A DNA stretch of 64,000 nucleotides from Carnobacterium alterfunditum DSM 5972 (GCF_000744115.1 NZ_JQLG01000004.1:868001-932000), one strand, 5' to 3'. Shown: positions 10,582 through 18,797, counted from the stretch's first letter. Notes: generated from the sequence alone by a model not told the origin. Made by a program: numbers and translations.

Positions 10582-10610
10582 ACATGAAATTGCTTAAAAT
10601 CGTGTATCAA
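10582..10610. repeat. Dispersed palindromic repeat, copy 1
   Basis: Member of the family ACATGAAATT...TCATGTATC, in the 10275-10678 gap upstream of the ASCH gene. That gap otherwise shows only AT-rich sequence and a weak hairpin near 10405-10435. Confidence 0.7.
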
Positions 10611-10678
10611 ATAGTAATCGTATCTTGAAATTTGAATAGAATAACTCATAATTGAAAATAGCCAAGGGGGAAATTTTT

Positions 10679-11119
10679 ATGAAAAGAAAACAAATGTGGG
10701 ATAAGTTTATAAAACAACATTCAGAATATAAGAATAGCCGTTACAGTGCGTGGAGTTATGGAGCACTTGTTGATCAACTAGCAGAATTGACTGTAAAAAA
10801 TATCAAAACGGCTACAGCTTCTGCTTATGAATTATACGCAGTAGATAACGATCCATTGCCACAAGTAAATGATTTTAATATTATTTTAGGTAGCAATGAT
10901 GAAGCTGTTTGCATAACTAAAACAACCAAAGTTTCGATTGTTCCGTTTCTCGAAGTTTCTGAAGAGCACGCTTTTAAAGAAGGAGAGGGAGATAGATCAT
11001 TAGATACATGGAGAAAAGAACATACTGAGTTATTTACACAATGGTATGAAGAAGTACATCTTGAGATTCATGATAATATACCAGTTGTTTGCGAAGAATT
11101 TAAAGTAGTTTATAAATAG
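10679..11119 (+). CDS. ASCH-domain protein
   Basis: Predicted RNA-binding protein of 146 residues with an ASCH fold, related to the PUA domain. ASCH proteins are thought to bind RNA or modified nucleosides; some are amidohydrolases for acetylcytidine. The recognisable core is YAVDNDPLPQVNDF followed by CITKTTKVSIVPF and a FKEGEGDRSLDTWRKEH loop. The ATG at 10679 is chosen over an upstream in-frame start because AAGGGGG lies seven bases before it. It is a lone gene flanked by copies of a dispersed repeat. Cellular role unknown. Confidence 0.8.
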   Translation: MKRKQMWDKFIKQHSEYKNSRYSAWSYGALVDQLAELTVKNIKTATASAYELYAVDNDPLPQVNDFNIILGSNDEAVCITKTTKVSIVPFLEVSEEHAFKEGEGDRSLDTWRKEHTELFTQWYEEVHLEIHDNIPVVCEEFKVVYK

Positions 11120-11132
11120 ATATTTTTCATGG

Positions 11133-11182
11133 ATACATGAAATTACATAGAATAGTGTATCTGGAACCTCGTTAAATCAAAG
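11133..11182. repeat. Dispersed palindromic repeat, copy 2
   Basis: ATACATGAAATT...GTGTATCTGGAACCTCGTTAAAT just after the ASCH gene. This copy and copy 3 (16039) are extended by a further 100 bases of shared sequence. Confidence 0.75.
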
Positions 11183-11205
11183 TTATTTTTAGACGATATC
11201 CTAAT

Positions 11206-11430
11206 CTACAAAACACCATAATATAATAAAAATCCTTGAATCGATACAAATAAAAATAAAGCTATATTAAGCCAGCCATTTAAATAGAGTCGTTTTGTTA
11301 TAGGTAATAATAAAAAGAAAGGTATTCCTTTGAAAACAATAGTCTTTAAAAGGTTGATGAGGTTATATGTAAGTAAAATAATCATCATTATTATTACAGT
11401 AATGATGTTTAGTTTGAACACGAATGACAA
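11206..11430 (-). CDS. Small hydrophobic protein, unknown function
   Basis: A 74-residue protein with two or three predicted membrane helices (about 8-30, 33-46 and 52-72). It starts at TTG with no clear ribosome site, so it may be a truncated gene. Its last 25 residues (NGWLNIALFLFVSIQGFLL onward) recur, degenerate, at 16100-16195, showing that this gene type was once present twice. Not recognised. Confidence 0.45.
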   Translation of the reverse strand: MSFVFKLNIITVIIMMIILLTYNLINLLKTIVFKGIPFFLLLPITKRLYLNGWLNIALFLFVSIQGFLLYYGVL

Positions 11431-11453
11431 CTTTGCTAAATTGGATATTTAAA

Positions 11454-11488
11454 AGAAAAAAAAGACTAGATAGCTAGTCTTTTTTAGT
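11454..11488. terminator. Bidirectional terminator
   Basis: AAAAAAGACTAG and CTAGTCTTTTTT arms with a T-run on both strands. It ends the minus-strand MFS gene. Confidence 0.8.
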
Positions 11489-11521
11489 ATATATACATGA
11501 TATTTAATGAATAATCGATAA

Positions 11522-12712
11522 TTACCTGATTAATTTTGGTGGTCTTACCACTAAGGTTAATATGAAACCCCCGACAGCGAGCATACTTGCGATAAAGAAA
11601 GCATGAGTATCCTGGCTCGTTAACCCCAGAATAAACGGTCCCGCTAAAGAGGCCACACCATAAGCCTGATAAATCAAGCCATAGTTCGATCCGAAATAAA
11701 ACGAACCAAAATAATCACTTGTGATGGCCGGGAACGTGGCTAGAAATCCGCCGAAACTGCTGACTATCAGTGCAAGGATCAAAAAATACACAATAGCGTT
11801 ATGTGTCCAGAAGCTGAGCGTCAGCATTGAAAAGGCTGTGATGAGGAACAACAAACTAAACACTTTCAGTCTTCCGAAAATATCGGATACAGCCCCCCAT
11901 CCGATTCGGCCGGATGCATTGGCTACAGCGGCGACCGCTACAGAGTATCCTGCAATTTGAGGCGTGAGACCAACAACTTCCCGCGCGATATCCTGTGCTA
12001 GTCCAATGACGATAAGACCGCTTAAACTGCCTAAAAAATAAATGATACATAAAAGATAAAATGTTCTTGTTTTTAACATCAAAGTCGGTTTAAAGTCGAT
12101 TTCGTTTACCAGAATTGTCGTTCTTCCTTCTGATTGTTGAGGAACACTGAGCATTTGAGCACCGATCAATCCGACGACAGCGTAAACAAATGCCTGTACG
12201 AGAAAGGTTTGAGATACACCAATTGTCTGAATCAGATAACTCAAAACAAAGTTGAAAACGAAGCCACCTAATCCGAATGCACCGATAATGATGCCGGTGA
12301 TCATCCCTTTCTTTTTAGGATACCATTTAAGCGACGTAGATAACGGACAGACATATACCATTCCGACACCTATCCCTCCCAACACGCTATAGCCTAAATA
12401 CAGCATCGGGAGCGAACGTGCCATCGAGGCGACGATTAATCCCGAACTAAAGAAAAGTATCCCGATCGTTGCGACTTTTCTGGGACCGATTTTATCCTGC
12501 AGGCGACCAGAAAAAATTGTAACAAATGCAAAGATAAAGATAATTAATGAATAGGCCGTGTAAACTTCCGTACGTTCCCAACCGTAAGCATCGATTAAAG
12601 GCTGATTAAACAGGCTCCAAGTGTAAACACCTCCGATACAGAGCTGCATTAAAACACCACCCAACAGCGCCTGCCATCGTTTTGTCTCAATAGATTTTTC
12701 TCGCATTCCCAT
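11522..12712 (-). CDS. MFS transporter, oxalate/formate antiporter (OFA) type
   Basis: Inner-membrane carrier of 396 residues with twelve predicted helices. The N-terminal QLCIGGVYTWSLFNQPL and the SGRLQDKIGPRKVATIG loop between helices 2 and 3 are typical of OxlT-like MFS proteins, which exchange organic acids. The substrate cannot be read from sequence; several Firmicute members are annotated only as OFA family. An AGGGGAGAT ribosome site precedes the start, and either of the first two Met (1 or 3) is possible. GC content looks higher than its neighbours, consistent with transfer. It stands alone between IS-rich stretches, with its upstream region invaded by IS1380 copy 2. Confidence 0.85.
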   Translation of the reverse strand: MGMREKSIETKRWQALLGGVLMQLCIGGVYTWSLFNQPLIDAYGWERTEVYTAYSLIIFIFAFVTIFSGRLQDKIGPRKVATIGILFFSSGLIVASMARSLPMLYLGYSVLGGIGVGMVYVCPLSTSLKWYPKKKGMITGIIIGAFGLGGFVFNFVLSYLIQTIGVSQTFLVQAFVYAVVGLIGAQMLSVPQQSEGRTTILVNEIDFKPTLMLKTRTFYLLCIIYFLGSLSGLIVIGLAQDIAREVVGLTPQIAGYSVAVAAVANASGRIGWGAVSDIFGRLKVFSLLFLITAFSMLTLSFWTHNAIVYFLILALIVSSFGGFLATFPAITSDYFGSFYFGSNYGLIYQAYGVASLAGPFILGLTSQDTHAFFIASMLAVGGFILTLVVRPPKLIR

Positions 12713-12788
12713 CTCCCCTTTTTTAGAAGTATAAAGAAAGAAGCCCTAAAAATAAAGAGGATTGAAGAAATTTAAATAATAACATTAA

Positions 12789-14457
12789 CCTGAATAATTC
12801 ATACTTTTTCTAAAACGCTCTGGAAAAACTGTTCTAACGCTAGTTTGAGTTAATTTTCTCAGCACCCTTTGGGTGTGCAAAAAGAACCCCAATCTGCTAT
12901 GGTTAAAGCGACTAAACCTAACCAAAGAAAGGGGTTCTCTCTATGGCAACTTTACATGAAAATCGTTTGCTTTTCAATTCAAACATTACGGTATCTCACT
13001 CTGGGGGTAATTTATCCTCAGATTCCGGATTGATATTAGTTAAGGAATTCATGCACACCATTAATTTCTCTAACATTTTGAAACAAACCCTCACTATTAA
13101 CGATGATCGACTTTACTATAACCATGCTAATCATTCAATTATTGAACAAATCCTTTTTCAATTGATTGCTGGATATCAAACGGATTCTTCGGCTGACGTT
13201 TTATCAAAAGATCCCATTTTCCAGAGTCTATTAGCTAAAGAGCAACTCGCTTCACAACCGTCTATTTCTCGTTTATGGGATCGGTTAAGTCAAGAAAACA
13301 TTTCCCAATTACAAGAAGTCAATCAAATCCTGATTGATAAAGTTCGTACTGCTCGTAATACAACTGAAATGATTTTTGATCTAGACTCAACACATTCGGA
13401 TACCTTTGGCAATCAGGAGAAGTCGAATTATAATGCCCATTACCAAACGAATGGCTATCATCCACTTGTTGCCTTTGAAGGTCTGACTGGCGACTTTTTG
13501 AAAGCAGAACTTCGTTCTGGTAATGTGTACACATCCAATGGTGTTGCAGATTTTGTCCGACCACTTTTTGACCATTACCAAGAAACCGTACCTGTAAGTT
13601 CCATTCTAGTGCGTGCAGATAGTGGTTTTGCAACTCCTGAATTATATGAACTGTGTGAAAAACGTCAAAATTTTTATATTGTTCGATTGAAATCGAATCG
13701 CAACTTAGGAAAAATCGCTGAGCAATTTGTATCTATAAATGATCAGCAGGATTGGGATAAAAAAGAAGTTCACTACGCTTCTACACTCTATCAAGCGAAG
13801 AGCTGGACACATCCACGAAGAATTTGTATTAAATCTACGCGCGAAGCAACCGAATTGATTGCTCGACATGAATTTATCATAACCAATTTATCAGAGAACC
13901 TTTCTGCAGAAGCGGTCTTTCAAACCTATTCTAAAAGAGGCACCATGGAAAATTATATTAAAGAGGCCAAAAATGGATTTTATTTCGATAAAACCAACAG
14001 TCCTCGTTTTTTAGAAAATCATGCACGTATGATGGTGAGTGTACTAGCTTACAACATCGTCAATTTTATGCGTACTCTTTGTTTTACGAAAGAAACCAAA
14101 GGTTTTCAAGTTTCAACTATTCGTTTGCTCTTATTTAAAGTAGCGGGTAAACTTGTTCATTCTGGACGAAAAACCTTTTTAAAACTCAGTTCCTATCACG
14201 TTTACCATGAACTTTTCCATAAAATTTTGCGGAATATTCAGCATTTCAAATGGCAGTAACACTCACACCTAATGGAATAGTTTAAAAAAAAAGGCTAATT
14301 TCAAGGGGTTAGTATGCCTAAAAATCTTAATTTTCTGACAAAAAAATGAGTGACTTGGAAATTTGAAGTAAAATAAGTAAACCTAACAAACTAATGACCT
14401 GAAAGAAGTGAAAAATGCACCAATTATTATTTTTTTTAAAAGTATGAATCATTCAGG
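12789..14457 (+). mobile_element. IS1380-family insertion sequence, copy 2 (1,669 bp)
   Basis: Same ends as copy 1, flanked by its own 5-bp direct repeat ATTAA (12784-12788, 14458-14462). Because the target repeats differ from those of copy 1, the two copies inserted separately rather than as one composite transposon. Confidence 0.93.
12943..14259 (+). CDS. IS1380-family transposase (copy 2)
   Basis: 438 residues, same protein as at 8755 with only silent differences seen (for example GTT for GTA in codon ~126). Catalytic blocks MIFDLDSTHSD, LVRADSGFA and GTMENYIKEAK are all intact. Confidence 0.93.
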   Translation: MATLHENRLLFNSNITVSHSGGNLSSDSGLILVKEFMHTINFSNILKQTLTINDDRLYYNHANHSIIEQILFQLIAGYQTDSSADVLSKDPIFQSLLAKEQLASQPSISRLWDRLSQENISQLQEVNQILIDKVRTARNTTEMIFDLDSTHSDTFGNQEKSNYNAHYQTNGYHPLVAFEGLTGDFLKAELRSGNVYTSNGVADFVRPLFDHYQETVPVSSILVRADSGFATPELYELCEKRQNFYIVRLKSNRNLGKIAEQFVSINDQQDWDKKEVHYASTLYQAKSWTHPRRICIKSTREATELIARHEFIITNLSENLSAEAVFQTYSKRGTMENYIKEAKNGFYFDKTNSPRFLENHARMMVSVLAYNIVNFMRTLCFTKETKGFQVSTIRLLLFKVAGKLVHSGRKTFLKLSSYHVYHELFHKILRNIQHFKWQ

Positions 14458-14499
14458 ATTAATTAATGATATTATTTAAATAAATTAGGTGAAATAATT

Positions 14500-14826
14500 T
14501 TGTTTACAACAATACTAGGTGTGGGATCTTATTTTGTACCTTTACTAAACAACGGAATTATTAAATCAGAAATAGTTGCAGAAGCTGCTCAGAGTAAATA
14601 TACTCATAATCATGGGGCGTATACTTTTTATAAGATAACCAGTTACATGTCATACTCGGCTGCAAAAAAATGGTACCACAAGGTAAACAGATTAAAGGTA
14701 TATCCAATTTATTAGCAATTGCTGGTGGTATCTATAAAAAATTGGGCTGGTGGATTGATAAAAGTATAGCTAAAATTGGTATTTTCAGGATATCCATAGA
14801 GATAACATACATCAATAAATATAGCT
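14500..14826 (+). pseudogene. Frameshifted small secreted / bacteriocin-like peptide gene
   Basis: TTG start seven bases after an AGGTGA ribosome site. The first frame gives 71 residues: a hydrophobic N-terminus, then VAEAAQSKYTHNHGAYTFYK (signal-cleavage-like VAEAA) and a stop at 14715. At an A7 run (about 14664-14670), one extra A would continue into a second frame reading AKKMVPQGKQIKG, then ISNLLAIAGGIYKKLGWW, a Gly-rich cationic amphipathic segment. A short leader plus such a tail resembles small secreted bacteriocins, but no known family was recognised. The 3' end is unclear and runs toward the convergent exporter gene. IS1380 copy 2 lies 42 bases upstream and may have removed the native promoter. 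Confidence 0.45.
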
Positions 14827-15933
14827 TTAGATTTCAATACCTAAGACTAAAATGGTATAACCTACAATTAAGGCAATTATAAAACCCAGTGCTGTAACGA
14901 TTAACGCAGCTTTTTTGTTAGACGCTAGTAATGGAAAAATTCCATCTCCACTGGTTGCAATGCCTGCTGCAATTAAAGCCGCTACTGGAAAATTTTGGAT
15001 AGTTATAAAGGCAACCGCAACAGAAATCATCCCGCCACACCCTGGTGTAGCTCCTATGAGGGCAGCAATGATTACCACAACGAAAGCTGATGAAGTCATC
15101 CACGCATCAAAAGTCTCTGGTCCTACTAAAATATCAATGACATAATTAGCAATTAATAGTCCAGCAAATACATAAACAATGACAGTAGAAATGTCTAATA
15201 CGGCATGCAATAAAGTTGTTTTCATATTGTTGTCGCAAGAACACTCACTTCCTTTGTAATTAAACTTATACACAAGATAATAAATAATTGAAAAAATTGT
15301 AAATAAAATGGCTACCCAAACTGATAAGTCATCATAACCTGTAATACCACCACCCCATAAAGCCATTATTGATCCAGGTAGCAAAAAAGCACTAAAAGTT
15401 AGAATGAAATAAAATCCGACATACTCAACAACTACATATGGTATTGTTGTTGCTTTACTTGCGGGGTAATTTTTTTTGACACTTTTATTTTGGAACTCAT
15501 ACACGTTGGCATTTATTCCAAGCATATCAACTAGATAACCAACAATAATAGCAACAATAGCGCCTACCAAAGTGACTATTAGAAATGCTTTTAGATTTGC
15601 GGCAACACTCGCTTCGTCAGAAGCCCCAAGTAATACAAATGATCCTTCTCCTAATGTTGCTATAAATGCAGCAAATAATCCACCAAATGATATTTTTTTA
15701 TTCTTATATAACGATGAAACCACAATTGTTGCGCCGCACCCTGGTATTATCCCTAACACTGCTCCGATTATAGGATGAGCCCAACTCGGTCCTATTTGAT
15801 TATTTCCTGAAAGTTTCCCTCTTGACGCGTAAGTAATTAAGGAAACACCGATAATTGAGATAGAAATATAACCACCTATAACACCGGTAGCTTCAAGGTT
15901 TTCCAGTATGAAGCTCCATAAATTAAAATCCAT
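14827..15933 (-). CDS. Putative 10-TM heavy-metal exporter (ArsP_2-like / putative manganese transporter)
   Basis: Polytopic membrane protein of 368 residues, about ten helices in two homologous halves. Each half has a Pro-Gly-Cys-Gly signature: GIIPGCGATIVVSSLY in the first and GATPGCGGMISVAVAF in the second, the hallmark of the putative metal-exporter family. The ATG at 15933 (MDFNLWSF) is chosen because AAAGGA lies upstream; the longer frame from 16008 would translate through the operator. The promoter contains a perfect Fur-family box, supporting a metal substrate. Which metal (Mn, Fe or other) is inference. Confidence 0.75.
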   Translation of the reverse strand: MDFNLWSFILENLEATGVIGGYISISIIGVSLITYASRGKLSGNNQIGPSWAHPIIGAVLGIIPGCGATIVVSSLYKNKKISFGGLFAAFIATLGEGSFVLLGASDEASVAANLKAFLIVTLVGAIVAIIVGYLVDMLGINANVYEFQNKSVKKNYPASKATTIPYVVVEYVGFYFILTFSAFLLPGSIMALWGGGITGYDDLSVWVAILFTIFSIIYYLVYKFNYKGSECSCDNNMKTTLLHAVLDISTVIVYVFAGLLIANYVIDILVGPETFDAWMTSSAFVVVIIAALIGATPGCGGMISVAVAFITIQNFPVAALIAAGIATSGDGIFPLLASNKKAALIVTALGFIIALIVGYTILVLGIEI

Positions 15934-15986
15934 AAAATGTTTCGTCCTTTCATTTTTTGTTGGTAACTGATTCAAAAAAATATATA

Positions 15987-16001
15987 TAATAATGATTATT
16001 A
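15987..16001. promoter_or_regulatory. Fur/PerR/Zur-type 7-1-7 operator
   Basis: TAATAATGATTATTA is a perfect 7-1-7 inverted repeat and matches 12 or more of the 14 specified positions of the Fur-family box TGATAATNATTATCA. It sits between a TTGACA -35 and a TATATA -10 on the minus strand, the position expected for repression of the exporter gene. Confidence 0.7.
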
Positions 16002-16038
16002 TTGTCAATTAAAACTAATCTGTAAATTTTTTAAATCA

Positions 16039-16090
16039 ATACATGAAATTAGATACAATAGTGTATCTGGAACCTCGTTAAATCAAAGTT
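16039..16090. repeat. Dispersed palindromic repeat, copy 3
   Basis: ATACATGAAATTAGATACAA followed by TAGTGTATCTGGAACCTCGT; nearly the same as copy 2. Confidence 0.75.
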
Positions 16091-16099
16091 TTTTTAGAC

Positions 16100-16195
16100 G
16101 ATATTTTAATCTACAAAATACTATAATATAATAAAAATCCTTGAATCGATACAAATAAAAAAAATAAAAATGAAGCTATATTAAACCAGCCATTT
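16100..16195 (-). pseudogene. 3' remnant of the small hydrophobic gene seen at 11206-11430
   Basis: The minus strand reads NGWFNIASFLF, then FLFVSIQGFLLYYSIL and a stop, matching the end of the 74-residue protein. With copy 3 of the repeat it forms a ~155-bp block duplicated from 11133-11280. The rest of the gene is absent; the DUF3953-like gene abuts it. Confidence 0.7.
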
Positions 16196-16382
16196 AATTT
16201 GTCGTTTTTTGAAATGATTCTATCTCTTTTAATAATGCAGATAAACTTAGAAGTAACATCATAAAGTGTATTGTTTCATTAGTATTATTTGTAACGAATC
16301 CATAAACCGCGAATATAATAATAAGTACTGCTAAAATAGAATTTAGTTTTTTTAACATAAGGCGACATTCTTTCTTTGCCAC
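16194..16382 (-). CDS. Small two-helix membrane protein, DUF3953-like
   Basis: 62 residues with two membrane helices separated by a short polar loop (VTNNTNETIHF) and a charged C-terminus (KEIESFQKTTN). The layout and MLKKLNSILAVLIIIFAVYG opening fit DUF3953. The GTG at 16382 has an AGAGGG site five bases upstream; the internal ATG (16358) is the start suggested by family length. Function unknown. Confidence 0.55.
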   Translation of the reverse strand: MAKKECRLMLKKLNSILAVLIIIFAVYGFVTNNTNETIHFMMLLLSLSALLKEIESFQKTTN

Positions 16383-16552
16383 TGTGTCCCTCTTAATAGC
16401 TTAACAAACATGGTTATATAAAAGAAAGCTTATTAAGTAAACAAGAAATTCTTGATTCTATTTAATATATTTATTTATAGAGTTTTTTATTCTTCTAGTT
16501 TCTCTTTGGAATTCCAATAAGGTATGACTTACTCTTTTTTCAATCAAAGTAA

Positions 16553-16584
16553 AAAATCCCCTTTGCCTTTTTGGTAGGGGATTT
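16553..16584. terminator. Hairpin terminator
   Basis: AAATCCCCT and AGGGGATTT arms with flanking A and T runs, in the 16383-16635 gap, which holds no gene. Confidence 0.65.
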
Positions 16585-16635
16585 GTTTACGCTATATTAA
16601 AATTTTCAGCAGGACACTATTTTTAAAATTCTGAT

Positions 16636-17687
16636 TTATCAAATTAAGCTAGACAAAATATCTTCACTCATGTAACTCAAAAATACTTCCAATGGCGTTT
16701 GATACTTCAATGATTTTCTTGGAATATTATTTCTCTTGTCTGCAACAGAGGAAACAAACGATTGGTCGACTTGATTAAAATCCATTTCTTTTGGCAAGCC
16801 ATCTTTTCGGAGGAGACCGTTAGAATTTTCGTTTAAAGCGCGTTGTGAAGGTGTTCCAGGATCCGCAAAATAAATGGCGCTATCGTGGCGGTTGCATAAT
16901 GATTTCCAGTTAGAAAATTCTTTTCCACAATCAAACGTGATAGAGCGGAATAAGTTTCTTGGAATGACTTGAAACCAATGATTCATAGCTGTTTCAATGT
17001 CTCTGGCCTTACGTCCATCAGATTTCAAGGTAATAATGACTTTCGACAGACGTTCCACTAACGTTATAATGGCACTTTTATGCTGGACACCTACAATGGT
17101 GTCGCCTTCTATATGGCCAAATTCTTTAGTGAATTGAGGGTAATCTTTCACTCTTTCTGCGATATTCCGCTTGAAAGCTTGTTTTCTTCGACGTTCTTTA
17201 TGACCATTTGGCTTTCTTTTCCTCTTCATTGGGAGTGTGGTTTCATCAAAGATTTTTTCTTTGAATTGGCGGTAAAGGGTACGAACAGAACACTTAATGG
17301 ACTCTTCCGCCCGACCAATAATGACATCAGGAGTCCAACCTTGAGCGACTTTATCTTTAATGTAGGCCTGTTGTTTCTTTGGGAGAACGATTCTGTGACG
17401 CCCGCAACGCCTTTTATTTTCCTTGTACTGTTGGTAATACTCAAGGGCTGTATGGCCTTCTTTTAAGAAGTTGATGACGGTATAAATGGGTGTACGGGTT
17501 CGGTTTAAATAGATGGCTATTTTGGCAACTGAGATATTTTTGTGGTAATAAGATTCTATCATCACTAGCTCATCCGTGGTAAGATGTGTGTAGGTCATTC
17601 GTGATCACTCCTATGTCTTCTTTTGTCGGAAATACATTTTGAGTGTACCACGAATGGCTTTTTTATTTGTCTAGCTTAATTTTACAA
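16636..17687 (-). mobile_element. IS30-family insertion sequence, second type (about 1,052 bp)
   Basis: Inverted ends share AAATTAAGCTAGACAAA; outer bases are approximate and no clean target duplication could be assigned. It interrupts the small membrane gene at 17688-17893. Confidence 0.82.
16639..17598 (-). CDS. IS30-family transposase, second type
   Basis: 319 residues: N-terminal helix-turn-helix (MTYTHLTTDELVMIESYYHK), then an integrase core with FGHIEGDTIVG, SITFDCGKEFSNW and the IS30 block NENSNGLLRKDGLPK. Catalytic acidic residues are in place. An AGGAGTGATCACG ribosome region precedes the ATG. Only distantly similar to the IS30-family transposase at 4852. Confidence 0.92.
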   Translation of the reverse strand: MTYTHLTTDELVMIESYYHKNISVAKIAIYLNRTRTPIYTVINFLKEGHTALEYYQQYKENKRRCGRHRIVLPKKQQAYIKDKVAQGWTPDVIIGRAEESIKCSVRTLYRQFKEKIFDETTLPMKRKRKPNGHKERRRKQAFKRNIAERVKDYPQFTKEFGHIEGDTIVGVQHKSAIITLVERLSKVIITLKSDGRKARDIETAMNHWFQVIPRNLFRSITFDCGKEFSNWKSLCNRHDSAIYFADPGTPSQRALNENSNGLLRKDGLPKEMDFNQVDQSFVSSVADKRNNIPRKSLKYQTPLEVFLSYMSEDILSSLI

Positions 17688-17893
17688 TCGGCGTTTTTAG
17701 ATGGTAATGAAAAAATACCTAATATAATACTTACGAATACAATAATATATAGTTCTTTGTAAGTAATACTAATGTTTGAATTGTTTCTTACAAAGAAATA
17801 GTTATATAAAATTAAAAGAAGAAAAAAATTTGCCATAAGGTTCGAAGTTTTTTTAAAAAAAATTTGTATAACATTAAAGTAACTTTGCTTCAT
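17688..17893 (-). pseudogene. Small membrane protein gene, 3' end cut by IS30
   Basis: Starts at 17893 with a GAGGGTGG ribosome site and encodes about 69 residues with two hydrophobic helices (about 19-36 and 46-61), ending IFSLPSKNAD at the IS edge. The last residues of the open frame come from the IS. Little or nothing of the original C-terminus can be found on the far side, so the loss may be only a few residues. Function unknown. Confidence 0.5.
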
Positions 17894-18013
17894 ATATAAC
17901 CACCCTCTTAACTATAGAAAAACTTACTTTGTCTCTAGTATTATCTCTTATTTTAATAGAAAAGTAACGCACCCTTTGATTTACAACTAGCAACCATTGG
18001 TTTACATTTATCA

Positions 18014-18053
18014 AAGAAGGACTCTATTATTTAAAAGCAATAGAGTCCTTCTT
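18014..18053. terminator. Strong hairpin terminator
   Basis: AAGAAGGACTCTATT and AATAGAGTCCTTCTT, a perfect 15-bp stem. First of three hairpins in 150 bases; no gene lies between them. Confidence 0.7.
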
Positions 18054-18062
18054 ACATTAAAC

Positions 18063-18086
18063 AAACGATTCTACATAGAATCGTTT
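18063..18086. terminator. Short perfect hairpin
   Basis: AAACGATTCTA / TAGAATCGTTT with a two-base centre. Too tight to be a normal terminator loop; could equally be an operator-like palindrome. Confidence 0.4.
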
Positions 18087-18118
18087 ATCCATAAACTAAT
18101 TAAATTAAAGGCTTATAC

Positions 18119-18163
18119 AAAAAGGGAAACAGCTGCTAAAATCAAGCGACTGTTTCCCTTTTT
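18119..18163. terminator. Terminator of the DinJ/YafQ module
   Basis: AAAAAGGGAAACAG and CTGTTTCCCTTTTT arms, 17 bases after the toxin stop on the minus strand. Confidence 0.8.
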
Positions 18164-18179
18164 ATTGCGCAGATAAAAA

Positions 18180-18470
18180 CTAAAAAACATCCGAATGCGT
18201 CCCCGTTCGGATAAAAGAGACAAGCTTTTGAGAAGGGTAAAATTTATAGATCAATAGCCAATCGCTATTGCGTCCAGAAATATGACACTCCCAACAATCG
18301 AGATAATCTTTTGTCGGCTCTAAGATATGAGCACGGTATTCTTCTTCCAGTAAGGGCACTTCTTCAACGATCATTTGTATAACCGTTTTGAGTTTTTCAA
18401 GATTAGCATTTCGTTTCTTTAGTCGTTTCAGGTCTTTTTTGAATTTGGTTGTCTGCTTCATTTCTAACAT
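18180..18470 (-). CDS. yafQ: YafQ-family mRNA interferase toxin
   Basis: Type II toxin of the RelE superfamily that cleaves mRNA on the ribosome. 96 residues, family length. Features seen: KKDLKRLKKRNANLEKL helix, EYRAHILEPTKDYLDCWECH (YafQ-like substrate-binding stretch) and the C-terminal catalytic LVSFIRTGTHSDVF with the conserved His-Ser-Asp-X-Phe ending. It starts five bases after the antitoxin gene stop, so the two are translated together. The antitoxin gene lies upstream, the usual order. Confidence 0.9.
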   Translation of the reverse strand: MLEMKQTTKFKKDLKRLKKRNANLEKLKTVIQMIVEEVPLLEEEYRAHILEPTKDYLDCWECHISGRNSDWLLIYKFYPSQKLVSFIRTGTHSDVF

Positions 18471-18475
18471 ACCAA

Positions 18476-18763
18476 CTAATCTCCTAAAGCATCTTTAAAA
18501 AGATCGTCAACAGAAGTGTAGCTTTTTCCAGTTCCATTTTTGACCATTTCGTCCGATTCCTTAATTGCTGCAAGGGTTTCGGTATTGAATTTTGCTTGTT
18601 TTGGTTGAAATGGCAGACCGTTTTCTGCGATTACTTGCCTGAAAAAGACGTTAATAGCGGTGCTCGTGTCCATACCTAGGTTATTTAAAACGGCTACGGC
18701 CTGACTTTTAACGGTTTCGTCAATACGAACTTGTACGACCGCTTTTTTTTGTTTTGTTTCCAC
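18476..18763 (-). CDS. dinJ: DinJ/RelB-family antitoxin
   Basis: 95-residue ribbon-helix-helix antitoxin. The N-terminus AVVQVRIDETVKSQAVAVL gives the DNA-binding strand, followed by LGMDTSTAINVFFRQVIAENGLPF, the RelB/DinJ signature. The C-terminal tail is acidic and neutralises the toxin. AGGAGG precedes the start. It probably represses its own promoter through repeated GTGCAATT-like motifs just upstream. Confidence 0.9.
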   Translation of the reverse strand: METKQKKAVVQVRIDETVKSQAVAVLNNLGMDTSTAINVFFRQVIAENGLPFQPKQAKFNTETLAAIKESDEMVKNGTGKSYTSVDDLFKDALGD

Positions 18764-18797
18764 TTAAATCGCCTCCTTATTAATCTTAATTATACGC

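Noticed and set aside
8601-14457. Composite transposon bounded by the two IS1380 copies
   Set aside because: Each copy has its own, different 5-bp target repeat (TATAG, ATTAA), so they inserted independently.
14670-14882. Separate 70-codon gene
   Set aside because: Its start has no ribosome site and lies at the A7 run; it reads better as the frameshifted continuation of 14500, and its tail runs into the convergent exporter gene.
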